Positions 26,711 through 34,951 of a DNA stretch of 64,000 bases are shown here, piece after piece; positions within the stretch are counted from its first letter, which is position 1; every line of letters begins with the position of its first letter. The DNA is from CAG-1782 sp964418255. GTDB taxonomy: Bacteria > Bacillota > Clostridia > Christensenellales > DTU072. A model generated the notes under the pieces. The model saw only the letters and a list, made by a program, of their open reading frames with translations. It ran no database searches and had not been told where the DNA came from. Made by a program: the position numbers and the translations under genes. Where the stretch lies: assembly GCA_964418255.1 (NCBI GenBank), contig CAYQKV010000004.1, forward strand, positions 103,855-167,854, read 5' to 3'.

Positions 26711-28101
26711 TATTCCCTCTCGTAGTAGTACTTTTCCGTATCTTCCCCTGTCTTTCTCATCAGTTCGCCGTGCATTTTGACGCTCGGCGTATTTTCTTTA
26801 TAACACGAAGACAGCACTTTTTTTATTCCCAGTCCGTACAGCGCGAAATCCACGGTTCTCGCAAACGCTTCTTTTCCGTATCCTTTTCCCGCGTATTCTT
26901 TGAAAATTCTCACTCCTACTTTACATTCACCGCGGTAATCGAAGTCGTAAATCACGGTTTCTCCGATAAAAATTCCGTCCTTTCTGACCGCGAAGTTTAC
27001 CGCCGTTTTATTTTTGAAATCATTCTTCGCCACGTCGTAGAAATACTCTTTATACAGTTCGCCTTCGAGGTCGTTTTTGTAGTCGTAACCCCAGTACTTA
27101 TTGAGTTCTTCGTCTACGCACAGTCTGTAATATTCGTCGGTTTCCTCTTTTTTTATCCTGCCGAACGTAAGCCTTTCGCTCTTCAATTCGGGAATTCTTT
27201 TCAGTCGCGCCGCTTCGGTTTGCACCGTCATCAGGAATTCGGGTTCGAGCTTTAACGGATGATACTGCATTTTGGATATTCTCAGTCCCTCGCTCGCGGC
27301 GTCGTCTTCCCTGTTTATGTATTTCGTTCCGCACGCGGCGGCGTATTCTTTTACCATAAACACATTTACGCCTTCGTACCTGTGCAAGGCTTTTTCTATA
27401 TGAATAATCGTCGTATCGAACGCTTTTTCTCCTAAACAGAACGCTATAATCTTTCCGTCAACCTCGACGCAAGCTGTATTATAATAGTCAAAATCGGCTG
27501 TTTTTAATAATTTAACCGCTTTTTTATACTCGTCTTCCGCGTCTTTGGATTTGTCGGGCAATACGGTTTCTTCCCATTCTTTCAAAAAAGCGAACAGTTT
27601 TTCTCTGTCGTCGTTTGTGATTTTTCGATAAAAAGCATTCGGATAAGCGGAAACGAATTTATTTATATGGTTTCTCTGCCCCGCGAACTTCTTTCCTCTG
27701 AAAGTCGCGGTTTCTTCCGCGAGATAGATATAGTCGCGGTAATTTCTGTCGTTTACGCAGGAAAAGAGCGAATACCTTGCCGCAAGCAAGGCTGTTTGTT
27801 CTGTGTTAAGGCAACAGAATTTGAGCGGTATTCCGTTTTTTACGCAATAATCTTCGATTTTTTCCAAAGCGGCGTATTCGTCGCCGTTCTCGCCTTTCAG
27901 CGGAAAATCGAACGCGGTTCCCCAAAATTCCGATTCGTTTTTGATTATCAGACAACCGCACGCTATCGCGTATGACGCGCCGAAGCCTTCCCACATTCTT
28001 TTGCAAGTAACCGTTTTATCGCATATGCACACGCCTTCGCCCCGATAAAACCGTTCGAAAAACTCCGTTGGTTTTGCGTCGATTGAAACAAATTCCAGCA
28101 T
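26707..28101 (-). CDS. Two-domain acyl/aminoacyl transferase: DUF2156 plus GNAT fusion
   Basis: 464 residues. The first ~290 resemble the DUF2156 domain (C-terminal part of phosphatidylglycerol lysyltransferase-type proteins): KKFAGQRNHINKF and VNVFMVKEYAAACGTKYINREDD in order. The last ~160 form a RimJ/RimL-type GNAT acetyltransferase: SERLTFGRI, WGYDYKND, and the acetyl-CoA loop EYAGKGYGKEAF. Stand-alone DUF2156 proteins with a GNAT tail occur in Clostridia; the substrate is not known but aminoacyl-tRNA-dependent transfer is possible. Cytoplasmic, no membrane spans. It overlaps the YjjG-like gene by 4 bases. Confidence 0.8.
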   Translation of the reverse strand: MLEFVSIDAKPTEFFERFYRGEGVCICDKTVTCKRMWEGFGASYAIACGCLIIKNESEFWGTAFDFPLKGENGDEYAALEKIEDYCVKNGIPLKFCCLNTEQTALLAARYSLFSCVNDRNYRDYIYLAEETATFRGKKFAGQRNHINKFVSAYPNAFYRKITNDDREKLFAFLKEWEETVLPDKSKDAEDEYKKAVKLLKTADFDYYNTACVEVDGKIIAFCLGEKAFDTTIIHIEKALHRYEGVNVFMVKEYAAACGTKYINREDDAASEGLRISKMQYHPLKLEPEFLMTVQTEAARLKRIPELKSERLTFGRIKKEETDEYYRLCVDEELNKYWGYDYKNDLEGELYKEYFYDVAKNDFKNKTAVNFAVRKDGIFIGETVIYDFDYRGECKVGVRIFKEYAGKGYGKEAFARTVDFALYGLGIKKVLSSCYKENTPSVKMHGELMRKTGEDTEKYYYEREY

Positions 28102-28167
28102 ATTTTTTTGCTCCGTAGTTTTTTCTCTTGTTTATTTTTTATGTTTTATTTATTCTTTCGTATTTTA

Positions 28168-29538
28168 TTAAATCATTTTTTCGGGCATTACGATGCGGTC
28201 GAATTCTTCTCCCGTAAGGAACCCGAGTTCTACGCACGCTTCGCGCAACGAGCACCCGTTGTCGAACGCGGTATTCGCCACTTTTGCCGCTCTTTCATAC
28301 CCGATATAGTCGTTGAGCGCGGTGACGAGCATAAGACTACTGCCCACGTTTTGTTTCATTTTTTCTTCGTTTGCTTCTATTCCGTCCACGCATTTGGTCG
28401 CGAAACTGTTCATCACGTCGGTAAGCAGTCGCACCGATTGCAGGAAATTATAGATAATGACGGGCATAAACACGTTGAGTTCGAAGTTGCCCTGGCTTGC
28501 CGCGAAACTTATCGCCGCGTCGTTCGCCATTACCTGTACCGCCACCATAGTGACGGCTTCGCACTGCGTCGGGTTGACTTTTCCGGGCATAATCGAACTT
28601 CCGGGTTCGTTTGCGGGCAATCTGATTTCTCCCAGTCCGCAACGCGGTCCGCTTGCAAGCAATCTTATGTCGTTTGCGACTTTCATAAGGTTTGCGGCGA
28701 GCGCTTTCAACGCTCCGTGCGTAACAACGAGTTCGTCTTTCGCCGAAAGGGAATGGAATTTATTCTCCGCGCTGTAAAAAGCGTTGTTTGTAAAGCTGTT
28801 TATTATATTGACCGCGGTAACCGCGAAATTTTTCGGCGCGTTCAATCCCGTGCCTACCGCCGTGCCGCCGAGGGCGAGTCCTCTCAACGCGCCCATACTG
28901 AGTTTCAGCGCGGCAATCGGGCTTTCCACCGCCGCTTTCCATCCGTCGATTTCCTGTGAAAACGCTATAGGCGTGGCGTCCTGCAAATGCGTTCTGCCTA
29001 TCTTTATCACGCCTTCGTATTTCTTTGCGAGCCTCTCGAAACTCTTTACCAGTTTTTCCGCCGCAGGCATAAGTTTGTTGTCGATTGCAAGTACCGCGGC
29101 TATGTGCATCGCCGTGGGAAAAATATCGTTCGAGCTCTGACTCATATTGACGTCGTCGTTGGGATGAAGCAATCTCTTCCCTACGCGTTGATTCGCTCTG
29201 TTTGCGATAACTTCGTTTACGTTCATATTCGTCTGCGTTCCGCTCCCCGTCTGCCACACTTTGAGCGGGAAATGCGAATCCAGCCTGTTTTCTATTATTT
29301 CGTCGCAAACGTGAGAAATCTCTCCCGCCTTTTCCGAAGTCATCTTCTCGGGTCTCAGGGTTCTGTTTACAAACGCGCACGCCTTTTTAATATAGGCAAG
29401 CGCCTTGATAACGTCCATAGGCATACTCTCTTCGCCTATGTTGAAATTTATCAGACTTCTCTGCGTTTGTGCTCCCCACATCGCTTCTTTGGGAACCATA
29501 ATTTCCCCCATAGAGTCTCTTTCATAACGATATTCCAT
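28168..29538 (-). CDS. fumC: Fumarate hydratase, class II
   Basis: 456 residues, normal length. Signature seen: GSGTQTNMNVNEVIANRA and the catalytic loop GSSIMPGKVNPTQCE with the essential serine. It also has GRTHLQDATPI. It interconverts fumarate and malate without an iron-sulfur cluster. Aspartase and argininosuccinate lyase share the fold, but the GSSxMPxKxNP loop plus NPTQCE favours fumarase. Ribosome site AGGAGAA. It follows nfnB by about 40 bases and is likely in the same transcript; citrate synthase and aconitase genes lie within 16 kb. Confidence 0.95.
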   Translation of the reverse strand: MEYRYERDSMGEIMVPKEAMWGAQTQRSLINFNIGEESMPMDVIKALAYIKKACAFVNRTLRPEKMTSEKAGEISHVCDEIIENRLDSHFPLKVWQTGSGTQTNMNVNEVIANRANQRVGKRLLHPNDDVNMSQSSNDIFPTAMHIAAVLAIDNKLMPAAEKLVKSFERLAKKYEGVIKIGRTHLQDATPIAFSQEIDGWKAAVESPIAALKLSMGALRGLALGGTAVGTGLNAPKNFAVTAVNIINSFTNNAFYSAENKFHSLSAKDELVVTHGALKALAANLMKVANDIRLLASGPRCGLGEIRLPANEPGSSIMPGKVNPTQCEAVTMVAVQVMANDAAISFAASQGNFELNVFMPVIIYNFLQSVRLLTDVMNSFATKCVDGIEANEEKMKQNVGSSLMLVTALNDYIGYERAAKVANTAFDNGCSLREACVELGFLTGEEFDRIVMPEKMI

Positions 29539-29580
29539 TTCTTTTCTCCTATATAAAAGCCGTGCTTATTATCCTTTATA

Positions 29581-30990
29581 TTATCTGTTTTTCAAATACC
29601 CGTCGATTGCTTCCGCGGCGGTTTTTCCCGCGCCCATCGCGCTTATCACCGTTGCCGCGCCGGTTACCGCGTCTCCGCCGGCGTAAACGCCCTCTATGCT
29701 CGTCAAGTTGTTTTCGTCCACTACGATACAACCTTTCGCATTGAAATCGAGTTTTTCCGAAGTGTTTTTTATAAGCGGATTCGGGGTCGTCCCTATCGCG
29801 ACGATAAAGCAGTCCGCCTCTATCGTAACGAATTCGCCCGAAGGCACGGGTTTCGCTCTGCCGCTTGCGTCCGCTTCGCCGAGGTTCATTTTTTCGCATT
29901 TAACAGCCTTTACCCAGCCGTTTTCGTCCCCTATCGCTTCGACAGGACTTGCAAGCATAAGGAATTTTACGCCCTCTTCTTTCGCGTTTTCCACTTCCTC
30001 TTTTCTCGCGGGCAGTTCGTTTTCCGTTCTACGGTATACGATTGTCACTTCCGCGCCGAGTCTTCTTGCCGAACGCGCCGAGTCCATAGCGACGTTCCCG
30101 CCGCCGACTACGACTACTTTTTTCGGGATATAAAGCGGCGTTTTCGCGCCGTTTTCATACGCTTTCATCAAATTTATTCTCGTAAGAAACTCGTTGCTCG
30201 AATACACTCCGCATAGGTTTTCCCCTTTTATTTTCATAAAAAGCGGAAGTCCCGCTCCCGTTCCGATAAAAACGGCTTCGTATTCGTCGCAGATTTCCGC
30301 AAGGGTGAGCGTTTTGCCGATAACGGTATCCGTCATCATTTTTACGCCCATTTCTTTAAGTCCGTCCACTTCGGTTTTCAATATTTTTTTCGGCAGTCTG
30401 AACTCGGGAATTCCGTAAGCGAGCACGCCGCCCGCCGTGTGCAACGCCTCGAACACCGTCACATCGTACCCTTTTTTCGCAAGCGCGCCCGCACAGGTAA
30501 GTCCCGACGGACCGCTTCCGACTACCGCGACTTTTTTGCCGTTTTTTATCGCTTTTTCTTCGTTTTCGACGTCGTTCTGCGCACTGCTTTCTTTACTAAG
30601 TACTTTATGCGCGTTATGGAAATCGGCGACGAACCGTTCAAGTCTGCCAATGCCTACCGGTTCGCCTTTAATCCCTCTCACGCATTTCCCTTCGCATTGC
30701 GTTTCCTGCGGGCACACTCTTCCGCAGACTGCGGGAAGCGCGTTGGTTTGCGTTATGATTTCATACGCTTCTTCAAATTTTCCCTCGGCTACTTTTGCGA
30801 GAAAATCCGGAATTTTAACCCCTACGGGGCAACCCGCGGTGCACGGGCGGTGTTTACAGTGAAGACATCTTTTCGCTTCGTCGATTGCCTGTTCTTCGGT
30901 ATAGCCGAGCGCGACCTCGTCGAAGTTTTTCGTCCTTTCAAGCGGGCTTTGGCACGGCATTTCGTTCTTTTTCGGCGACATATTAGGCAT
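29581..30990 (-). CDS. nfnB: NADH-dependent ferredoxin:NADP+ oxidoreductase, large subunit (GltA-like)
   Basis: 469 residues. N-terminal domain has two cysteine clusters for 4Fe-4S centres (CLHCKHRPCTAGCPV and CGRVCPQETQCEGKC). Two Rossmann folds follow: VAVVGSGPSGLTCAGALA for FAD and VVVVGGGNVAMDSARSARR for NAD(P), ending with GVYAGGDAVTGAATVISA. The sequence is also close to glutamate synthase small subunits, but the gene next to it is the NfnA-type flavoprotein and no large GltS subunit is nearby, so NfnB is preferred. NfnAB couples NADH and reduced ferredoxin oxidation to NADP+ reduction by electron bifurcation. Ribosome site AAGGAGG lies inside nfnA. Confidence 0.88.
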   Translation of the reverse strand: MPNMSPKKNEMPCQSPLERTKNFDEVALGYTEEQAIDEAKRCLHCKHRPCTAGCPVGVKIPDFLAKVAEGKFEEAYEIITQTNALPAVCGRVCPQETQCEGKCVRGIKGEPVGIGRLERFVADFHNAHKVLSKESSAQNDVENEEKAIKNGKKVAVVGSGPSGLTCAGALAKKGYDVTVFEALHTAGGVLAYGIPEFRLPKKILKTEVDGLKEMGVKMMTDTVIGKTLTLAEICDEYEAVFIGTGAGLPLFMKIKGENLCGVYSSNEFLTRINLMKAYENGAKTPLYIPKKVVVVGGGNVAMDSARSARRLGAEVTIVYRRTENELPARKEEVENAKEEGVKFLMLASPVEAIGDENGWVKAVKCEKMNLGEADASGRAKPVPSGEFVTIEADCFIVAIGTTPNPLIKNTSEKLDFNAKGCIVVDENNLTSIEGVYAGGDAVTGAATVISAMGAGKTAAEAIDGYLKNR

Positions 30991-30992
30991 TT

Positions 30993-31832
30993 TTACCTGA
31001 CCTCCTTAAAAAGGTTGCACGCCTTTTCGTATTCTCTTTTTTCCTGTTGTTTGTAACTTTTCGAACGCGTTATACATTCGTCGAAATCGACGAGATGCCC
31101 GTCGAACTCGGGTCCGTCCACGCAGGCGAATTTCGTCTCGCCCCCTACGGTAAGCCGACAGCCGCCGCACATACCCGTTCCGTCAATCATAATCGGGTTC
31201 ATACTGACAAGCGTCTTTATTCCGTAGCGTTTGGTTAGTTGCGAAACGAATTTCATCATAATAATCGGACCGAAAACGTAAACGCAATCGTAGCGGTTTC
31301 CGCTTTCGATAAGAGAAGCGAGCGCGTCGGTAACAAGCCCTTTTTCCCCGTCGCTTCCGTCATCCGTCATCAGTTTGAAAACTGCGCACGTTTTATCGAA
31401 TTTTTCTTTCAATATAACGAGCGATTTGTTTCTGAACCCCGCTATTCCGTGGACTTCCGCGCCGCTTAAAGCGAGTTTTTTCGCGACGGGATACGCTATT
31501 GCGCACCCTACGCCGCCGCCTATAACCGCGACTTTCTTAAACCCTTCCGTCTCCGTCGCTTTGCCGAGCGGTCCGACTATGTCGGGAACAAATTCCCCTA
31601 CGCCAAGCGAAGACAACTTCAAAGTCGTCGCCCCTACCGTCTGAAAAATCAACGTCACCGTTCCGCCAACCCTGTCGAAATCGGCTATCGTAAGAGGAAT
31701 TCTTTCCCCGTCCTCTTCCGCCCGAAGAATAACGAAATTCCCCGGTTCCGCTTTCGCCGCAATCAGCGGCGCGTCGATAACTATTTCCGTAACCGTCGGG
31801 TTCAATACGGTTTTTTTAACAATACGATTCAT
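30993..31832 (-). CDS. nfnA: NADH-dependent ferredoxin:NADP+ oxidoreductase, small subunit (PyrK-like)
   Basis: 279 residues. FAD-binding barrel with RIPLTIADFD (RxxxS/T type), NAD-binding fold with VAVIGGGVGCAIAYPVA, and a C-terminal 2Fe-2S site, GTGMCGGCRL with a later cysteine in KFACVDGPEFDGH. The size and D/C pattern match NfnA and the related sulfide dehydrogenase SudB. It is the first gene of the nfnA-nfnB-fumC operon, 2 bases before nfnB. PyrK of dihydroorotate dehydrogenase is related but would be next to pyrD, which is absent. Confidence 0.9.
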   Translation of the reverse strand: MNRIVKKTVLNPTVTEIVIDAPLIAAKAEPGNFVILRAEEDGERIPLTIADFDRVGGTVTLIFQTVGATTLKLSSLGVGEFVPDIVGPLGKATETEGFKKVAVIGGGVGCAIAYPVAKKLALSGAEVHGIAGFRNKSLVILKEKFDKTCAVFKLMTDDGSDGEKGLVTDALASLIESGNRYDCVYVFGPIIMMKFVSQLTKRYGIKTLVSMNPIMIDGTGMCGGCRLTVGGETKFACVDGPEFDGHLVDFDECITRSKSYKQQEKREYEKACNLFKEVR

Positions 31833-32028
31833 TCCGAACTTCCTTTTTTAATCGCGCTTTCTTGCGCGCGAGATTATATTTAATAAAATAATTTATTTAT
31901 TATATCTTTTTTATACCGCGTCTGTCAAACAAAAACGCTTTCCGATACGGACATATTGCGCCTTTTTGCAAGTATAAAAACGGAAACCGTTAAAACGTTC
32001 CTATGCGGTATTGCTTGCATAAAAACAA

Positions 32029-32064
32029 AAAAGGTAACCTTTATTTTCTGTAAGGTTACCTTTT
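32029..32064 (-). terminator. Terminator of the M23 peptidase gene
   Basis: A perfect 13-bp stem (AAAAGGTAACCTT at 32029-32041 with 32052-32064), followed on the minus strand by a T-rich tail. It lies 25 bases after the gene's stop. The ~200 bases further left, up to nfnA, contain only AT-rich sequence with the nfnA ribosome site and probably its promoter. Confidence 0.85.
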
Positions 32065-32088
32065 ATCGGTTTTCGACTTTATAAAATA

Positions 32089-32805
32089 TTATTTGTTTTC
32101 CGTAATGGTAAGGTAAGCGTCGGGATTTATTATTTCGCCGTTTTCCAGTACCGAGAAGTGCACGTGCGCTCCGAGGGTATATTCCGCGGTAGCGGTCGTA
32201 CCCATCGTTCCGATAACTCCGCCCTGTTTTACGGTCTGTCCTACCGTTACTACGGGCTCGTTGAGGGAAGAATAAACCGTGGAAAGCGTATCGCTGTGTT
32301 TAATGGTAACGGTGTTGCCGTTGAGCACGTCGTAGCTTACGTCTACCACTACTCCGTCGTATGCCGCGCAGACGTTGTCTCCGTCCGCTCCGCCGAAGTC
32401 TATTCCGTTATGCACCGCGTAGTGTTTGAGCGTGGAATTCCACACGAGGCTGTCCATACTGTAACCCTGAATAACGTTGACGCTGTTTACTGGCGCGGCA
32501 AACACGATTGCTATGGGCGCGGGGTTGTCGTCGTCGCCGGGGTTTACCGTCGGATTATCGTCGTCGCCGGGGTTTACCGTGGGATTGTCGTTGTCGCCGT
32601 TGTTTCCGTCGTCCGGGTTGTCGGGTTTTATTACGGGATTGTCGGGAGTGAGGTCGTCGGGCTGTTTACCGATTACGCCGTTATTGATAAGAACGGTAAC
32701 GGTAACCATTGCGGCGATTGCAAGCAGGCAGACCGCCATTATAATGTAATATACGTTCTTTTTGAAGAAATTTTTAGTTTTCTGAGATGATTGCTTCTTT
32801 TCCAT
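32089..32805 (-). CDS. M23 family metallopeptidase, membrane-anchored (SpoIIQ/LytM-like)
   Basis: 238 residues: a basic N-terminus, one membrane span (YYIIMAVCLLAIAAMVTVTV), an Asp/Asn/Pro-rich linker with imperfect 10-residue repeats (NPTVNPGDDD), then an M23 domain. Zinc-site residues HNGIDF (H and D) and HVHF are all present, so unlike SpoIIQ, which has lost a ligand, this should cut peptidoglycan cross-links. It is divergent from a YlbJ-like gene; both families have sporulation roles in Bacillus, but nothing else in the window shows that this organism makes spores. Ribosome site ACGGAGGT. Confidence 0.9.
   Translation of the reverse strand: MEKKQSSQKTKNFFKKNVYYIIMAVCLLAIAAMVTVTVLINNGVIGKQPDDLTPDNPVIKPDNPDDGNNGDNDNPTVNPGDDDNPTVNPGDDDNPAPIAIVFAAPVNSVNVIQGYSMDSLVWNSTLKHYAVHNGIDFGGADGDNVCAAYDGVVVDVSYDVLNGNTVTIKHSDTLSTVYSSLNEPVVTVGQTVKQGGVIGTMGTTATAEYTLGAHVHFSVLENGEIINPDAYLTITENK
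32524..32613. repeat. Three tandem 30-bp repeats coding the M23 linker
   Basis: Units at 32524-32553, 32554-32583 and 32584-32613. The first two differ at very few bases; the third is diverged. They code 10-residue blocks of the linker, so unit gain or loss would lengthen or shorten the peptidase tether without shifting frame. Confidence 0.8.
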
Positions 32806-32965
32806 AAATTTACCTCCGTTTAGTCATCATCGTTTTCGGTAAGATTATGGACGGATTTTTTTTCCTTATACCTTTTTGTGAAAAATTTATTTCTCTCCCC
32901 ATTTCCCTCGTGCGCGTGCGCGTTTTGGCGTCATAAAACACGCTTTTAAGCGTATTCATAATATA

Positions 32966-33937
32966 ATGAAACGCAAGCTATTCACCGCGCGCAACCTGAC
33001 CGTCGCTTTCGTCTGCATTTTGCTTATTATTCTCATCGCAAAAACCGACGTTTATCTTCAATCGGTGAAAAACGGACTTAATCTCTACGTTACCGCCGTT
33101 CTTCCCTCTATGCTTCCGTTCTTTTTCTTTTCGAAACTCCTCACCGAACTCGATTTCGCTTCCGACGCGGGAAAACTCCTTCGCTCGCCTTTACGCAAAC
33201 TCTATGCCGCGCCGCCCGTCGGGGGTTACGTTCTTATTATGAGTATGCTCTGCGGCTACCCCGTCGGGGCAAAACTCATCGGCGAACTTTACAGCGGCGG
33301 CATAATAAACGAAAAAGAAGGTAGAAAAATTGCCGCGTTCACTTCGACAAGCGGACCACTTTTCATCGTCGGCACGGTCGGCGTAAGTATGTTCGGAAAC
33401 AAAACCTACGGGTTCGCCCTTCTTATCTCCCATTACCTCGGCGCGCTTCTAAACGGTTTATTATACCGCGGAAAAACCCCTTCTTCCGTCAATCCTGCTC
33501 CCGTTCCGTCAACCGAAAAAGCCGAGGATATACTTAACAAATCAATGCTCAACACTTTTCTTAGCGTTGGCATTGTCGGCGGCTATATCACGATTTTTAA
33601 CCTGCTGCTCGACGTATGTACGAATACCGGACTCATTCCTCTCATTTCTCGCGCAATGGAAAATCTCGGAGTAAACGGCAGGATAACTTCGGGAGTGGCG
33701 GGCGGGTTTATCGAAATGACCAAAGGCTGTCTCCTGCTGTCCTGCTCGGGTTTTCCTATCCTTGTCACCCTTCCCCTCTGTTCGTTCCTCATCGCCTTCG
33801 GCGGACTCAGCGTGACTTTCCAAAGCCTTACGTTCCTTTCGGGCATAAAAATTTCCCCCGCTTACTACTTGCTCACCAAGTTTACCCAAGGCTTACTCTC
33901 CGCCGCCGTTTGCTTGCCGCTATGCTTTTTATTGTAA
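32966..33937 (+). CDS. YlbJ-like nucleoside-recognition (Gate) domain membrane protein
   Basis: 323 residues, about eight membrane spans. GYPVGAKLIGELY, FTSTSGPLFIVGTVG and GFIEMTKGCLLLS are the conserved blocks of the sporulation integral membrane protein YlbJ family. In Bacillus YlbJ is made in the mother cell and needed for spore resistance; other Gate-domain proteins transport small molecules. The ATG has no recognisable ribosome site (AATATAATG), so initiation may depend on a very short leader. It is divergent from the M23 gene and followed by a 540-bp stem-loop region. Confidence 0.8.
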   Translation: MKRKLFTARNLTVAFVCILLIILIAKTDVYLQSVKNGLNLYVTAVLPSMLPFFFFSKLLTELDFASDAGKLLRSPLRKLYAAPPVGGYVLIMSMLCGYPVGAKLIGELYSGGIINEKEGRKIAAFTSTSGPLFIVGTVGVSMFGNKTYGFALLISHYLGALLNGLLYRGKTPSSVNPAPVPSTEKAEDILNKSMLNTFLSVGIVGGYITIFNLLLDVCTNTGLIPLISRAMENLGVNGRITSGVAGGFIEMTKGCLLLSCSGFPILVTLPLCSFLIAFGGLSVTFQSLTFLSGIKISPAYYLLTKFTQGLLSAAVCLPLCFLL

Positions 33938-33950
33938 TATAAAATAGCGT

Positions 33951-34075
33951 GCGAGGGAGAAAACCTTTTTAAGCAAAAAGTTTCCTCTCCCTCGCGCTCC
34001 CTTTTTACAAAAACTTTGTTAAATGTAGATACGAGAGGGGAAACCTTTTTAGGCAAAAAGTTTCTCCCCTCTCGT
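33951..34075. repeat. Tandem pair of covarying hairpins (type 1)
   Basis: Hairpin 1 (33951-33995) has outer stem GCGAGGGAGA with its complement; hairpin 2 (34031-34075) has ACGAGAGGGG with its complement. The outer stems differ in sequence but both pair fully, while the inner core (CTTTTT, A/G GC, AAAAAGTTT) and a downstream block (TACAAAAACTTT) are the same. Compensatory change at several pairs shows selection on structure. Function unknown; a terminator for the YlbJ-like gene or a small mobile repeat are options. Confidence 0.75.
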
Positions 34076-34170
34076 GCTCTCCCTTTACAAAAACTTTTAT
34101 TGTATATTCTACTCTTTATCTCGTGAGTATTGTTTTATCACAAAAACAAGACATAACGGATATGAATTTT

Positions 34171-34273
34171 CGGCGCGAACGGGCAGGTACCGAGAGCGCC
34201 GCCCATATGGGGTTCGAGCAAGGGGTAATCCCCTTGCGAACTTAAATGAAAAGAAAGTCGGTACGACTTTCTT
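34171..34273. other. Run of three stem-loops
   Basis: (a) CGGCGC 34171-34176 with GCGCCG 34196-34201, plus inner CGG/CCG. (b) GTTC and GCAAGGGG (34212-34225) with CCCCTTGC and GAAC (34230-34241) over a TAAT loop. (c) AAGAAAGTCG 34251-34260 with CGACTTTCTT 34264-34273 over a 3-base loop. They continue directly into the type 2 pair, giving seven stem-loops in about 520 bases. No open frame with a ribosome site is seen here. Confidence 0.65.
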
Positions 34274-34282
34274 CCTTATGAG

Positions 34283-34469
34283 TCCGACTTACACGGACTT
34301 AAATTTTATCGCACAAAGGCGATAGCCGACTGCGGTAAAATTCCGTGTAACGACTGGTCGGAATTGTTGTGTCATTTTGCTTCCTTGTAAGTCCGACTTG
34401 CGTGGATATAGATTTTATCGACACAAAGCTACGCGACTGTCGTAAAATCCCACGCAACGTTTGGTCGGA
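34283..34469. ncRNA. Tandem pair of structured elements (type 2), putative noncoding RNA
   Basis: Copy 1 is 34283-34362, copy 2 is 34392-34469, offset 109 bases. Both fold the same way: outer stem TCCGAC/GTCGGA; second stem ACACGGA/TCCGTGT in copy 1 but GCGTGG/CCACGC in copy 2; third stem ATTTTA/TAAAAT continuing into CGCA/TGCG in copy 1 and CGACA/TGTCG in copy 2; and a loop starting CACAAA and ending GAC. The second and third stems change on both sides together, which is the mark of a conserved RNA or single-strand DNA fold. No Rfam class I know matches. Strand is undetermined; it ends 9 bases before the stop of the gene at 34478. Confidence 0.7.
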
Positions 34470-34477
34470 AACGTTGC

Positions 34478-34939
34478 TTACTCTACTCGCCTATTAACTC
34501 TCGCAATCGCGCTGTCTATGCTTTTTTTCGCTTCGTCGATTACCGAATTAAAGCGCGCGTCCGCGTCGTCCACGGTTTTTTTGATGTCAGACAGCATTAC
34601 CGAAAGATTTTCCGCAAGGTCGCGTTCCATTTTACTGCGTTTCACCAACGCCTGTTGAATTATGCGGTCGGCTTTTGCTCTCGCTTCTCTCGTTGCGATG
34701 TCTTCGTCGATTAGTTTTGCTTTGCTCTGTTCGGCAAATTCGATGATTTCCTGCGCTTTCTGCGTTGCCTGAGCGATTTTATCCTCTCCCGTCGCGATTG
34801 CAAGCGCGGCTCTTATCCTGTCTATCAATTTAAGAATTGCCGTTCCGTTGACGATAACTCCGCCGCCGATAAGCGGTTTTTTCCCGTCGTTAATTTCCGT
34901 TTCTATATAACTTAATAATAAACTGACGTCTTCTTCCAT
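34478..34939 (-). CDS. Small coiled-coil protein (V-ATPase H/F0 b-like), unknown function
   Basis: 153 residues, no membrane span. The middle and C-terminal two thirds (IAQATQKAQEIIEFAEQSK onward) form a long charged helix with heptad character, like subunit b/H coiled coils and DivIVA-like proteins; the N-terminus has a glycine turn (PLIGGGVIV). Small proteins of this kind are often found next to rsmD-coaD in Clostridia, as here (12 bases after the RsmD-CoaD gene). Role unknown; a scaffold or cell-division link is possible. Good ribosome site (GGGAGGA). Confidence 0.6.
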   Translation of the reverse strand: MEEDVSLLLSYIETEINDGKKPLIGGGVIVNGTAILKLIDRIRAALAIATGEDKIAQATQKAQEIIEFAEQSKAKLIDEDIATREARAKADRIIQQALVKRSKMERDLAENLSVMLSDIKKTVDDADARFNSVIDEAKKSIDSAIARVNRRVE

Positions 34940-34951
34940 ATTAAATCCTCC

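Noticed and set aside
29581..30990. Glutamate synthase small subunit
   Set aside because: Sequence alone allows it, but the partner gene is NfnA-like and no GltS large subunit is present.
34283..34469. Integron attC sites or a CRISPR array
   Set aside because: No core-site pair of the GTTRRRY type, only two units, no uniform short repeat with unique spacers, and no cas or integron integrase gene.
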